Assembly (NCBI RefSeq): GCF_017873245.1
Contig: NZ_JAGGJY010000020.1
Span: forward strand, 1 to 55,795
Origin: Clostridium tertium
GTDB lineage: Bacteria > Bacillota > Clostridia > Clostridiales > Clostridiaceae
Reading direction: 5' to 3'
Length of the DNA: 55,795 bases
The first letter of the stretch is position 1. Every line of letters begins with the position of its first letter. The notes beneath the pieces were generated by a model, which saw nothing but the letters and a program-made list of their open reading frames with translations, did no database searches and was not told where the DNA came from. The position numbers and the translations under genes are program-made. Shown in pieces: positions 44,404-53,682 of this stretch.

Positions 44404-45798
44404 ATGGAATTTATTAATATTAATTTAGATCAAAACAGTAGAGTTCCTTTATATATACAATTATATGATTTTATAAAAAAGGAAATTCAAAGTGGTAGGT
44501 TAGAATCAAATAGCAAGCTACCATCAAAGAGAAAGCTTTCTAAGCATTTAGAAATTAGCCAAAATACAATAGAATCAGCATATGAACAACTTATTACAGA
44601 AGGATATATAATATCAAAACCTAAAAGAGGATATTATGTATCAGAGCTTCAAGGAGTAATAAATATTAGCCAAATTAATGATAAAGATGATAATAAAAAA
44701 GTAGTTAGAAAAAAGTATAAATATGAGTTTTTTTCAAGTAGAGTGGATTTAGAAAGCTTTCCTTATGCAACATGGAGAAAAATAAATAAAGATATAATAA
44801 ATGAGGAAAATAAAAATTTATTACAAATAGGCCATTCTCAAGGAGATAGAAATTTAAGGGAAGCTATTTCTAATTATTTAAGGTTTTCTAGGGGAGTTAA
44901 TTCAACTGCTGATAATATAGTTATTGGAGCAGGAACAGAGTATTTAGTTCAAATATTAATAAATATTTTAGGTAGTGATAAGAGTTATGGTATGGAAGAG
45001 CCAGGTTATTATAAAATAAGAAAAATATTAAAGACACATAAAATAGAAGCTAACCCTATAAATATAGATGGTCAGGGTATAAGTATAGAAAATCTTAATA
45101 ATAGCAATGTAGATATAATTCATATAACACCATCTCATCAATTTCCTACAGGAGCTATAATGCCAATAAGTAGAAGAATGCAACTTTTATCTTGGGCAAA
45201 TGAAAAAAGTAATAGATATATAATTGAAGATGATTATGATAGTGAGTTTAGATTTGAAGGTAAACCAATACCTGCACTTCAAAGTTTAGATACTATGGAG
45301 AAGGTCATATATTTAGGAACTTTTTCTAAATGCTTTGCACCTTCAATTAGAATAGGATATATGGTTTTACCTAATGAATTAATTAAAATATATAGAAAGA
45401 ATTTTAGTTTTCTTACTTGCACAGTTTCAAGGATAGATCAACAATCTTTATTTAGATTTATGGAGGATGGGTATTTTGAAAGACATCTAAACAAAATGAG
45501 AAATATATATAAGAAAAAAAGAGAGCTTTTAGTGTCATTAATAAAAAAATATCTTAAAGGAACTGAAATAATAGGTACTAACTCAGGTTTACATTTATTG
45601 TTAAAGGTTAATAATGGAATGACAGAAGAGCAATTAATTGAAAAAGCAGATAAGAAAGAAATAAAGATATTAGGTTTATCTAATTCATATTCTAATATGA
45701 AAATTAATACAAGTGTAGTTTTTTTAGGGTATGCTAGTTTAACTAATAAAGAAATAGAAGAAGCAGTAATATTATTAAAAGAAGCCTGGGAACTATAA
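44404..45798 (+). CDS. MocR/PdxR-type GntR-aminotransferase regulator
   Basis: A 464-residue regulator with an N-terminal GntR winged helix (about 10-75, LPSKRKLSKHLEISQNTIESAYEQLITEGYI) and a C-terminal fold-type I aminotransferase domain (about 110-460). The PLP lysine is K309 in GTFSKCF. MocR proteins sense PLP or an amino acid aldimine and switch transcription. Divergent placement beside alr suggests it governs D-alanine metabolism, although it could equally act only on itself. RBS AGGAG is ideal. Confidence 0.93.
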   Translation: MEFININLDQNSRVPLYIQLYDFIKKEIQSGRLESNSKLPSKRKLSKHLEISQNTIESAYEQLITEGYIISKPKRGYYVSELQGVINISQINDKDDNKKVVRKKYKYEFFSSRVDLESFPYATWRKINKDIINEENKNLLQIGHSQGDRNLREAISNYLRFSRGVNSTADNIVIGAGTEYLVQILINILGSDKSYGMEEPGYYKIRKILKTHKIEANPINIDGQGISIENLNNSNVDIIHITPSHQFPTGAIMPISRRMQLLSWANEKSNRYIIEDDYDSEFRFEGKPIPALQSLDTMEKVIYLGTFSKCFAPSIRIGYMVLPNELIKIYRKNFSFLTCTVSRIDQQSLFRFMEDGYFERHLNKMRNIYKKKRELLVSLIKKYLKGTEIIGTNSGLHLLLKVNNGMTEEQLIEKADKKEIKILGLSNSYSNMKINTSVVFLGYASLTNKEIEEAVILLKEAWEL

Positions 45799-45877
45799 TA
45801 AATAAGTGATTAATAAAATAATATATAGACATAATAATATAAGCGGATAAAATACTCATTTGTAAGGAGCATGTATT

Positions 45878-47065
45878 ATGTCTTATATTAATTTTAAAGA
45901 AGAAGTATATAAAGCTAAAATACAATTCGAAAATAGAACTAAAAATAATGAGAGATTATTTAATCAAATTAAGAAAGATAAAAATATATCTAGTAATTAT
46001 ATTCCAAATGAAAAGTATAGTTTTAAAGAGTTTAATAGCAGTATTTTAGGTGGAGGGCATCCTAAAAGTGAAGATGAATTTCAGGAGATAAGTTATACAG
46101 ATATAATTTGTACAAAATTTATAAATTGCAAATTTTCCAATATAAAATTTAAGGGATGTAAGTTTATAGGATGCTATTTTATAAATTGCGACTTCATAGG
46201 TGGGGGTGCAGTTTTTGATGAATGTATTTTTATTAAGCAAGAAAGTGATACGACACCTAATCTAAATAAGGAAGATAATTTTTCGTGTGAATTTAATGAA
46301 TGTAATGTATATGCAAAATTCTTAAACTGTGATATAGGACATATCATTTTTAATAAGTGCAATTTAAGAAATACTAATTTTGAATTAAATGATATGACAA
46401 GTGGAATGATATTTAATTGTGATTTAAAGAAAATAATAATAATAGATACTGATTTATCTGGTGCTAAAATAGTAAATTCATATATAGAAGACTTAGAATT
46501 TAGGGATAAATATAAAAGTAAGTTAGATGAAAAAACATTTATAGATAAAATAAAATTAAGAAAGAAAAATAGAGATGAATATGAAGGTATATATACAGTA
46601 TATGAGAATATAGCAGATAAATTTAAGGAAAATAACTTAGTTAATAATTTTGGTGAGTATTATTTTTTGTGTAGAAAAACACAAAGAAAGGTTTTAAAAC
46701 CTATCCCAAGAATAATGTCATTTTTAGGATTAGTAACTTGTGGATATGGAGAAAGACCATTATATGCAGCATATTTTTCACTTTTTGTAATATTTGTATT
46801 TTCGATTTTATATTTGATTTTTGGAATAAAAGTAGATGAACAAATTGTTAGATATTCATTTTTAGAAAATGGTCATACATTTAGAGAATTTTTAAGGGAT
46901 TATAACGAAAGCTTAAATTTAAGTGTAGGTATGTTTGCAGCAGTAGGACTTAATGAGGCTCAACCAGCTCCGATTTCTTATATGCTAAGTAATATAGAAA
47001 TGTTATTAGGAGTCTTAATGATGGGAATAGGAACTGGAGCATTAGTAAAAAAGATAGTAAGATAA
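45878..47065 (+). CDS. Pentapeptide-repeat protein with channel-like pore domain
   Basis: A 395-residue protein. Residues about 60-210 are pentapeptide-like repeats with alternating C, F, N, L and I at the core positions (FINCKFSNIKFKGCKFIGCYFINCDF). A linker (about 230-285) containing a GYGERP motif leads to TM1 (about 290-312), a pore-helix-like segment (about 345-360) and TM2 (about 365-392), the layout of two-TM ion channels. Where K+ channels have TVGYG there is AAVGLN (residues 354-359), so potassium selectivity is not expected from the sequence. The RBS AAGGAG is at 45864-45869. Family-level channel homology is inferred from layout, not proven. Confidence 0.75.
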   Translation: MSYINFKEEVYKAKIQFENRTKNNERLFNQIKKDKNISSNYIPNEKYSFKEFNSSILGGGHPKSEDEFQEISYTDIICTKFINCKFSNIKFKGCKFIGCYFINCDFIGGGAVFDECIFIKQESDTTPNLNKEDNFSCEFNECNVYAKFLNCDIGHIIFNKCNLRNTNFELNDMTSGMIFNCDLKKIIIIDTDLSGAKIVNSYIEDLEFRDKYKSKLDEKTFIDKIKLRKKNRDEYEGIYTVYENIADKFKENNLVNNFGEYYFLCRKTQRKVLKPIPRIMSFLGLVTCGYGERPLYAAYFSLFVIFVFSILYLIFGIKVDEQIVRYSFLENGHTFREFLRDYNESLNLSVGMFAAVGLNEAQPAPISYMLSNIEMLLGVLMMGIGTGALVKKIVR

Positions 47066-47172
47066 ATATAGTTATAAATATAAGGAATATTATAAAATAT
47101 AAAAGCTAAGTAGTTACTAGAAATAAATTTAAAGTACCTACATAATTAAGAGTAAGTAAAATATTCGAATAA

Positions 47173-47197
47173 CAAGAGGTGTTTTTAACACCTCTTT
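47173..47197 (+). terminator. Terminator after pentapeptide-repeat gene
   Basis: AAGAGGTGTT/TTT/AACACCTCTTTT hairpin, about 110 bp after the stop codon. Confidence 0.9.
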
Positions 47198-47517
47198 TAG
47201 TTTTAAATTGACAATTTAAATTATTATCTAATTCTCTAAGTATTAATTTTGTATATCTTAAGCTACATTATCTATAAAATTACACATTGATCTTTATGAA
47301 TTATTTTTTTTATTTAATATAGTTTTTTTCTATAGAGTGAGTACTTTTTCTATACATAATTTAATGACAATTCCTATAAAATATTATGTAAAATCAATTT
47401 AAGAATATATAAAATTAAATAATAACATAAAATAAGGATATATTGTTTTTCGATAAAAAAAACTTGATAAACGATTCATTGAATGTTAATATATTTATTA
47501 GAAAAGGAGAGATTATT
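47198..47517. other. Intergenic region before DUF2975 operon
   Basis: No gene of credible size is seen. It holds the 20-bp-period TTTTTCTATA repeat (47325-47354) and the RBS AAAGGAGAG. The rest is AT-rich promoter-like DNA. Confidence 0.4.
47325..47354 (+). promoter_or_regulatory. Direct repeat, possible regulatory site
   Basis: TTTTTCTATA occurs at 47325-47334 and 47345-47354, separated by exactly 10 bp, about 165 bp before the DUF2975 gene. Confidence 0.3.
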
Positions 47518-48012
47518 ATGAATTTAAAAGACGAAAAGAATTTATCTAAGGTACTATCTATTATACTTAATATTACAATAGTTTTTGGAATAGCTCTTAC
47601 TGGTGGAGTATTCTATATTACATTTTATAAAAGAGGAATACAAGATATTGTCATAAATAAAGGGATAGTTATAGTATTATTAGTTATTGGTATTAGCAGT
47701 TTATTTTATATAGTATTTCAGCTTAAAGGAATAATAAATACATTAATAATTGGAGATCCATTTGTCAGATCAAATGCAATTGCTTTCAAGAAAATATCAT
47801 CATCATCATTAGTAATAGCTTTATGTTATTTTATTAATTTATTTATAAATTCAAATTTTAAAGAGTTTAAATTTATATATGTAGATAATATGGGGATTCA
47901 TACAGATATGGAAGTATTTATATTTTTATTTGCATCAGCTTTTATATTTATATTAGCAAAGGTTTTTGATAAGGCAGTTACGTTCAAAGAAGAAAATGAT
48001 TTAACTATATGA
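47518..48012 (+). CDS. DUF2975 membrane protein (YoaS-like)
   Basis: A 164-residue protein with four hydrophobic segments (about 12-33, 45-66, 90-112, 135-155), typical of DUF2975, the family of B. subtilis YoaS. Start 47518 is preferred over 47443 because AAAAGGAGAG precedes it. It forms an operon with the YozG-like HTH protein, as in B. subtilis, where the pair is a small transmembrane module of unknown role. Confidence 0.88.
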   Translation: MNLKDEKNLSKVLSIILNITIVFGIALTGGVFYITFYKRGIQDIVINKGIVIVLLVIGISSLFYIVFQLKGIINTLIIGDPFVRSNAIAFKKISSSSLVIALCYFINLFINSNFKEFKFIYVDNMGIHTDMEVFIFLFASAFIFILAKVFDKAVTFKEENDLTI

Positions 48013-48026
48013 TGAAGGAGAATAGT

Positions 48027-48233
48027 ATGGGAATAATCGTAAATTTAGATGTTATGATGGCAAAAAGAAAAATTTCATTAAATGAGTTAGCAGAAAGAGT
48101 GGGTATAACTAATGCTAACCTTTCTATATTAAAAAATAATAAAGCAAAAGCAATTAGATTTTCTACTTTAGAAGCTATTTGTAGAGAACTTAATTGTCAA
48201 CCAGGGGATATATTGGAATATATAAGTGAATAA
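48027..48233 (+). CDS. YozG-like Cro/CI-type HTH protein
   Basis: A 68-residue helix-turn-helix regulator (LDVMMAKRKISLNELAERVGITNANLSILKNNK...) similar to YozG-type partners of DUF2975 proteins. The RBS AAGGAG (48015-48020) favours ATG 48027 over the ORF start at 48009, which overlaps the DUF2975 stop. It ends 16 bp before the next gene, so it belongs to a three-gene operon. Confidence 0.88.
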   Translation: MGIIVNLDVMMAKRKISLNELAERVGITNANLSILKNNKAKAIRFSTLEAICRELNCQPGDILEYISE

Positions 48234-48249
48234 TGGAGGTGTAGAAAAT

Positions 48250-50103
48250 ATGGTCAATACTGTAGCTTTAGTTTTAGTGAAAGGAGAAAAAATCCTTTTA
48301 TTAAAACGATCAAAAAATCGATTACCTATAATAGGCATGAAAAATGAAGAAACACCAGAAGAGTGCATTGAGAGATGGAAAGAAGGAAGAATAGAATTTG
48401 AAGATTCTCCAATTATTAATTATAACAAGAAGATTCATATAGAAGACTATAATGTTAGTTTAATGTTTATTGACGCTACTAATTCAGAAGTAAAATTAAT
48501 AGATGAAAGTTTAGTATTTGAAGAATGTAGATGGGCAAATAACATTAATAAAGTGGAAAATGATCTTATTATAAATGTTTTAGATCAATGTAGAATAAAT
48601 AATTATGAATCTTTAGCAGTTGACTCATTAAAAGAATTTATAAATATGAATAGTAAATATAAAATAAGAAATTCTAAAATAGATATTGAAAAACAAAAAA
48701 TGGATACTAATAAAGCATTAATTCTTATAGCCTTCTCTTTAGGTGTTGGAATATTATTCTCAAAGTTTATTTTGGGATATTTAGGTATTTCAGTTGCTGT
48801 TTTAACAATTTTAATGACGATAATTTTTATGTTAATTGTAGGAGTAAAAAATAAAAGTTTTCTTGGGTATTTCTTTGTAGCATCTAGTATAATTTTATCA
48901 TTTACTTATGGTATTTTTACAAATGAATTCTTCAGAGTGTTAAATTTATTGGTTATACCAATTTCGCTGTTTTCAGGATTTTTATTATTAACATTTAAAA
49001 ATATTGAATTCAAGTTAATAGGTTTTGGAACATCATTTTTAGAAATAATTATAGGACAATCGCTAAGCAATTCAACTAAAATCCCTTCAGTATTAAGAGA
49101 AACATTAAAAAAAGGGAATATTAAAAAAGAAAATAATCATATTAAATCAATATTAATTGGATTACTTATATCAATACCTTTAATTATAATACTCGGTATC
49201 TTACTTGCAGGTGCAGATGAGATATTTAGTTATTATTTAGCAAATATATGGAGATATCTTAATATAGAAAATATTTATGACTTTATATTAAAAGCCATTA
49301 TAGCAATAATAATAATGTTTTTAGTATTTGGGTTATACTATAGTTTAAATTGTACAGAGGTAAGAGATGTACAAAATAATTCAATAAAAAAAGATTTTAA
49401 TTCAACAACAATAATTACTATATTAATTTCAATAACTATACTTTATTTAGTATTTACTAAAATACAAATTTCATATTTATATTTAAATAAGGCTTTACCA
49501 GCTGGATTTAATTTTGCTGACTATGCTAGAGATGGTTTCTTTCAACTAGTTGCATTAGTAATAGTAAATTTATCAATGATAACGATAATGAATTTTAAAA
49601 CATCAGCAAATAATAGAAGAGTAAAAAATGTTTTGAATTCTTTATATAGCATAATAACAGTACTAACTATAAATATGGGGGCTTCTGCTATATATAAGAT
49701 GAACTTATATATAGAGGAATTTGGATATACTAGATTAAGAATTTTAGTTCAAGCATTTACAGTTTTCTTATGTATTTCTTTAATTATATTACTTGCATTT
49801 ATATGGAGAGGAAAGTATTTGTTTAAGCCAACAGCAATTGTGGGATTAACTATATATTTATGTTTGAATTATATTAATATAGATAATTATATAGTAAAGC
49901 AAAATATAAATATAATTAATACGAAACATGAAATAGATGATAGATATTTGACTAGATTATCCTTAGATGCTCAGGATGCAGTAAAAGAAGGCTATGATAA
50001 AGGTTTAATAGAAAGCAAGTATTATTACGATTGGTATAATAAAAGGGCTATTACTAAACACTGGTATGAATATAACTACTTTAATAATAGGATTTTTAAA
50101 TAA
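48250..50103 (+). CDS. Degenerate Nudix-like domain fused to DUF4173 membrane domain
   Basis: A 617-residue protein. The first 120 residues look like a Nudix fold: TVALVLVKGEKILLLKRSKNRLPIIG, then ETPEECIERWKEG in the position of the Nudix box. That box lacks the REUxEE catalytic pattern (here RWKEGR), so hydrolysis is doubtful. The rest has about ten or more membrane segments and carries the DUF4173-like signature ALPAGFNFADYARDGFFQLVALVIVNL near 410-440. RBS GGAGGTG (48235-48241) sets the start. Encoded with the DUF2975 and YozG-like genes, probably one membrane-regulatory unit. Confidence 0.7.
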   Translation: MVNTVALVLVKGEKILLLKRSKNRLPIIGMKNEETPEECIERWKEGRIEFEDSPIINYNKKIHIEDYNVSLMFIDATNSEVKLIDESLVFEECRWANNINKVENDLIINVLDQCRINNYESLAVDSLKEFINMNSKYKIRNSKIDIEKQKMDTNKALILIAFSLGVGILFSKFILGYLGISVAVLTILMTIIFMLIVGVKNKSFLGYFFVASSIILSFTYGIFTNEFFRVLNLLVIPISLFSGFLLLTFKNIEFKLIGFGTSFLEIIIGQSLSNSTKIPSVLRETLKKGNIKKENNHIKSILIGLLISIPLIIILGILLAGADEIFSYYLANIWRYLNIENIYDFILKAIIAIIIMFLVFGLYYSLNCTEVRDVQNNSIKKDFNSTTIITILISITILYLVFTKIQISYLYLNKALPAGFNFADYARDGFFQLVALVIVNLSMITIMNFKTSANNRRVKNVLNSLYSIITVLTINMGASAIYKMNLYIEEFGYTRLRILVQAFTVFLCISLIILLAFIWRGKYLFKPTAIVGLTIYLCLNYINIDNYIVKQNINIINTKHEIDDRYLTRLSLDAQDAVKEGYDKGLIESKYYYDWYNKRAITKHWYEYNYFNNRIFK

Positions 50104-50248
50104 AAAACTAATTATTTTAAATTAATGTAATAAGATTTAAGCTTGAATAAAAATTATTAGGAATTTATTCATAAGATATAAACAATAGAAAATGATAAAG
50201 GACCGCCTAAAAGAAACGATAATCTAAATAAGTTAAGGGGGGGATTTT

Positions 50249-50929
50249 ATGCAGATTCAAAGAATAAATAATTGGGATAATCCAATATATAATAGTCTTA
50301 AAAAAGCTTCAGAAAATCAAAAGAAAGAAAAAGTTGAAGAGAGAAAAAGTGTAGCTGTAGAAAAAAGTTCAAATCAAATAATAAAAAACTTGCAGCGATT
50401 AAAAGAGGATTTTAAAGAACAAAAAATAGAACTTCAAGAAACTGAAATGGATCCTAAAGAAAAGAGAATGAAGCTTGAAGAGATAAATAAAAAAATTGCT
50501 GAAGTAGAATCTGAAATACAACAAATGAGACTGATAGAAAAAGAAAAAGAAGCTTTAGAAAAACAAAGTAAGTTGGAAGAAAATAATAAAAAGAAAGAAA
50601 GTATTAATTCTAAAAACAGAATAAACTTTAATGAAAATAGTGATGGAGTAATAGTTGAAGATAGTTTAAAGAAGTTAATTTCGGCTAGGCATAAATTAAC
50701 AAGTGCGAATGAGTTTGGTAAAACTAAAGCAGTTATGGAAGTAGAAAAAGGATACTTACAACCTAATGGAAATGAAAATTCATTTGTTAATAAGCAATAT
50801 ACTAAATTAACTAAAGGAATAAAAGGAATAGAAAATAGAATTTTATATGAAGTAGGAAAAGTTAATAAAGAAGTTAATAATAATTATAAAGATAAAGAAG
50901 ATTTTAAAGATGATAGTAGCGAGGAATAA
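50249..50929 (+). CDS. Coiled-coil hydrophilic protein
   Basis: A 226-residue Lys/Glu-rich protein, with strong heptad-like coiled-coil stretches at about 45-125 (IIKNLQRLKEDFKEQKIELQETEMDPKEKRMKLEEINKKIAEVESEIQQM...) and a less charged C-terminal third. No signal peptide or TM segment. The first coiled-coil part resembles FlxA-like proteins, but only loosely. RBS GGGGGGG is strong. It stands alone between the DUF4173 gene and convergent nagZ. Confidence 0.7.
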   Translation: MQIQRINNWDNPIYNSLKKASENQKKEKVEERKSVAVEKSSNQIIKNLQRLKEDFKEQKIELQETEMDPKEKRMKLEEINKKIAEVESEIQQMRLIEKEKEALEKQSKLEENNKKKESINSKNRINFNENSDGVIVEDSLKKLISARHKLTSANEFGKTKAVMEVEKGYLQPNGNENSFVNKQYTKLTKGIKGIENRILYEVGKVNKEVNNNYKDKEDFKDDSSEE

Positions 50930-50966
50930 AGTGTAAATTATTTACGAAGTTATTTTCTTCATTTTT

Positions 50967-51040
50967 AATTGGGCATATATAAGTTTGTGTTACTCTCAGG
51001 GAGAGATAAAATCAAACTTATATATGCTCAATTTTTTTGT
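50967..51040. terminator. Long nested bidirectional terminator
   Basis: A 21-bp stem, AATTGGGCATATATAAGTTTG with CAAACTTATATATGCTCAATT (one G-U), encloses a second stem CTCTC/AGG/GAGAG and is followed by TTTTTTTG. It separates the coiled-coil gene from convergent nagZ. Confidence 0.9.
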
Positions 51041-51096
51041 TTATTACTTATAGTGATATGTCAGACTATAAGTTTAAAAATTATAAAGTTATCCTA

Positions 51097-52293
51097 TTAA
51101 ATTATCCCTAAATCAAATTTTAACTTAAGAATTCTTAATACAGACTCATTTATACGTTCTTCTTGAATTTCTCCAGCTCTTATAGATTCTAGCACAGATG
51201 GTATTTGCACATCAAAATCAGAGGCTATTATTAAGTCATTACCAGCAATTATGGCTAATACTGCAGATGTAGAATCACCAATATATTCTTTTATAGCACT
51301 CATTTGTAAATCATCAGTCATAATTACTCCATCAAATTTTAATTCATTTCTAATGATTTTATTAACACTCGGAGAAAGTGATGCAGGAAGATTTGCATCC
51401 ATTGATTTTACGATATTATGAGATACTAATATACTACTAGCTCCTGCATCAATTCCAGCCTTAAAAGGTAGAAAATCAGAATTTTGAAAGCTTTCATAAC
51501 TTCTTTCATCGATAGATATTCCAGTATGAGTATCTACATTGTTTCCATAACCAGGAAAGTGTTTTAATGCAGATCCTATTTTATTTTCATTCATAGTATT
51601 TACTACTATTTCAATATACTTAGATGTTTCTAAAGCATCCATGCCAAAAGTTCTAGGATAAATAAAATCATTTGGATTTACTGATACATCGCATACTGGT
51701 GCTAAATTCATATTAATTCCTATACTTTTTAGTAGTTCTGCTTTTTCCTTAGTATCGCTAGCTACTAATGGATATCCGCCTTCATTATATAGTTCTTGAG
51801 GTGAATAAAAAGGAACAGCCCTAAATTCAGGATACCAACTTAACCTATTAACGATTCCACCTTCTTCATCTATTCCGATTAGAAGTTTTATTTTTGAGTT
51901 GCTTTGATAATTTGATAATGTTTGAGTTAAAGATTCTTTAGTTTCATCCTTTATATTATTATCAAATAAAATAAATCCTCCAACCTTATAGTTTTGTAAA
52001 TCTTCAAGTGCACTATCTTTCATACACCTAATAAAAAACATTTGTCCAACTTTTTCCTCTAATGTCATAGTAGACAATAATTCTTTTGCTTTTTTTAAGT
52101 TGATATCTTCATTAGGTAACTGGGTTTGATTATTATTTGAATTATTATCTGAGCCGTTATCTATAATTGAATCAGAGATTTCTTCTCCGTTTGTGTTTTC
52201 ATTTGTTTTTTTAGAATTAAAATATTTATAACTTATAATAAAAGAAGCTATAAATAACAAAATGATAGAAATAACTAAAATTGATTTTTTCAT
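51097..52293 (-). CDS. nagZ: Membrane-anchored beta-N-acetylhexosaminidase
   Basis: A 398-residue GH3 enzyme (NagZ type) acting on cell-wall N-acetylglucosamine-containing glycans. Residues 5-24 are a signal anchor; a Ser/Asn-rich linker follows (about 28-65) and the TIM-barrel spans about 67-395. The conserved KHFPGYGN is at 244-251, with DTH at 254-256 as the acid/base pair, and the nucleophile is D327 in GVIMTDDLQMSA. It lacks a lipobox. It is probably attached to the outer membrane face and takes part in cell-wall turnover and recycling. Confidence 0.93.
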   Translation of the reverse strand: MKKSILVISIILLFIASFIISYKYFNSKKTNENTNGEEISDSIIDNGSDNNSNNNQTQLPNEDINLKKAKELLSTMTLEEKVGQMFFIRCMKDSALEDLQNYKVGGFILFDNNIKDETKESLTQTLSNYQSNSKIKLLIGIDEEGGIVNRLSWYPEFRAVPFYSPQELYNEGGYPLVASDTKEKAELLKSIGINMNLAPVCDVSVNPNDFIYPRTFGMDALETSKYIEIVVNTMNENKIGSALKHFPGYGNNVDTHTGISIDERSYESFQNSDFLPFKAGIDAGASSILVSHNIVKSMDANLPASLSPSVNKIIRNELKFDGVIMTDDLQMSAIKEYIGDSTSAVLAIIAGNDLIIASDFDVQIPSVLESIRAGEIQEERINESVLRILKLKFDLGII

Positions 52294-52576
52294 ATTATGT
52301 CTCCAATACTTTTAAAGTTTTTATACAAAATTGCAGTAATGATTTTAACTTTATTTTAACTATATCAAATTAATAATTTTTAATTAAAGTTACTTTTTTA
52401 GCAATTTGTATATTATTAATTATAACTACATTATATGGATATATACACAACTGGACAATTTTTATTAACTATTTATGGAGTTTATATTTTGAATTTTAAT
52501 TCAAAATCATCTTTTCACCTAATTAAATTTAACTTATATAATAATATTGATAATAAATTTTTAGAAGTGAAATAAA
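52294..52576. other. Divergent promoter region between nagZ and the split permease
   Basis: AT-rich, no gene. No strong promoter pair was identified by eye; the RBS of nagZ on the minus strand is weak (GGAGAC). Confidence 0.4.
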
Positions 52577-53062
52577 ATGAGTAGTTTAATAATTTATTTA
52601 GCAGCAGCTATATTATTTTTAATATCATATAGAAAAGATAAGGAAAAAACTAATAAGGCATTGTTAAAAGGATGGAAGTCAATAGAAAATATATTGCCTC
52701 AATTTTTAGGCATAATCTTAGTAGTTGGTTTAACCCTTGCAATATTAAAGCCAGAGACGATATCTAATATAATTGGAGGTAATAGTGGTATATTTGGAGT
52801 ACTTTTGTCTGCAGTCTTAGGAAGTATTGCAATGATGCCTACATTTGTAGCATTTTCTACAGGAGATATGTTACTTAAAAATGGAGCAGGTATAGCCCAA
52901 GTTGCAGCTCTCATATCAACTCTTACTTTAATCGGGATAATTACAATTCCTTTAGAAGCTAAGCATATAGGAAAAAGGGCAGCAATTTATAGGAATATAT
53001 TAGCTTTTGTTTTTTCGATAATAGTAGCATTTTTTGTTGAAATGGTGGTGACAATTATATGA
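52577..53062 (+). CDS. Half-size permease subunit A (ArsP/YraQ-like)
   Basis: A 161-residue protein with about five membrane segments and the motif LGSIAMMPTFVAFSTGDMLLKNG. It resembles one half of a predicted permease of the ArsP_1/YraQ (PF03773) type, whose single chain is about 300 residues. The stop overlaps the next start by four bases (ATGA), so the two halves are translationally coupled. Substrate unknown. Confidence 0.75.
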   Translation: MSSLIIYLAAAILFLISYRKDKEKTNKALLKGWKSIENILPQFLGIILVVGLTLAILKPETISNIIGGNSGIFGVLLSAVLGSIAMMPTFVAFSTGDMLLKNGAGIAQVAALISTLTLIGIITIPLEAKHIGKRAAIYRNILAFVFSIIVAFFVEMVVTII

Positions 53063-53592
53063 TAAAAGCTTTAGTTAAAAGATATTCTTTTTTTATTATA
53101 TTACTTATAGTAACGGTAATAGTAACAGTTTTTAATAAAGAGTTAGGGATAAAGTCATTTGGTATAGCTTTCTCAAGTTTTAAACAAATGATTGAAGTAG
53201 TACCTCCAATAATGATAATTCTTGGTCTTATGGATGTTTGGATTCCAAGAGAAACTATGATGAAATATATGGGAGATAATTCAGGTATAAAAGGAATTTC
53301 TCTTGCTATGTTGATAGGATCAATAGCAGCAGGGCCAATGTATGCAGCTTTTCCATTTACAAAAGTTCTTATAAAAAAAGGAGTTAAATTTAGCAATATA
53401 ATAATATTTATGAATGCGTGGTGTGTAACTAAAATATCTACATTAATGTTTGAGTTTTCTTCACTAGGATATAAATTTACTTTAGCAAGACTTTTGATTG
53501 ATATACCTGGAGTAATAATAATGGGGTATTTAGTTCAAGTTTTAATGCCCCCAAATGAGTTAGATAGACTTTATAGTGATAATTTAGATTGA
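53059..53592 (+). CDS. Half-size permease subunit B (ArsP/YraQ-like)
   Basis: A 177-residue protein with about five membrane segments. It contains IGSIAAGPMYAAFPFTKVLIKKG, which parallels the LGSIAMMPTFVAFSTGDMLLKNG motif of subunit A, pointing to duplicated halves of one permease fold. The start overlaps the stop of subunit A. The two proteins probably assemble as a heterodimer. Confidence 0.75.
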   Translation: MIKALVKRYSFFIILLIVTVIVTVFNKELGIKSFGIAFSSFKQMIEVVPPIMIILGLMDVWIPRETMMKYMGDNSGIKGISLAMLIGSIAAGPMYAAFPFTKVLIKKGVKFSNIIIFMNAWCVTKISTLMFEFSSLGYKFTLARLLIDIPGVIIMGYLVQVLMPPNELDRLYSDNLD

Positions 53593-53682
53593 AAAATAAT
53601 GTTATGAAATGAATAGTATAAAATTATTTACAAATGCTAAATGTATAGTTATAATGTTTATGATAAACTATAAATAATAAGC

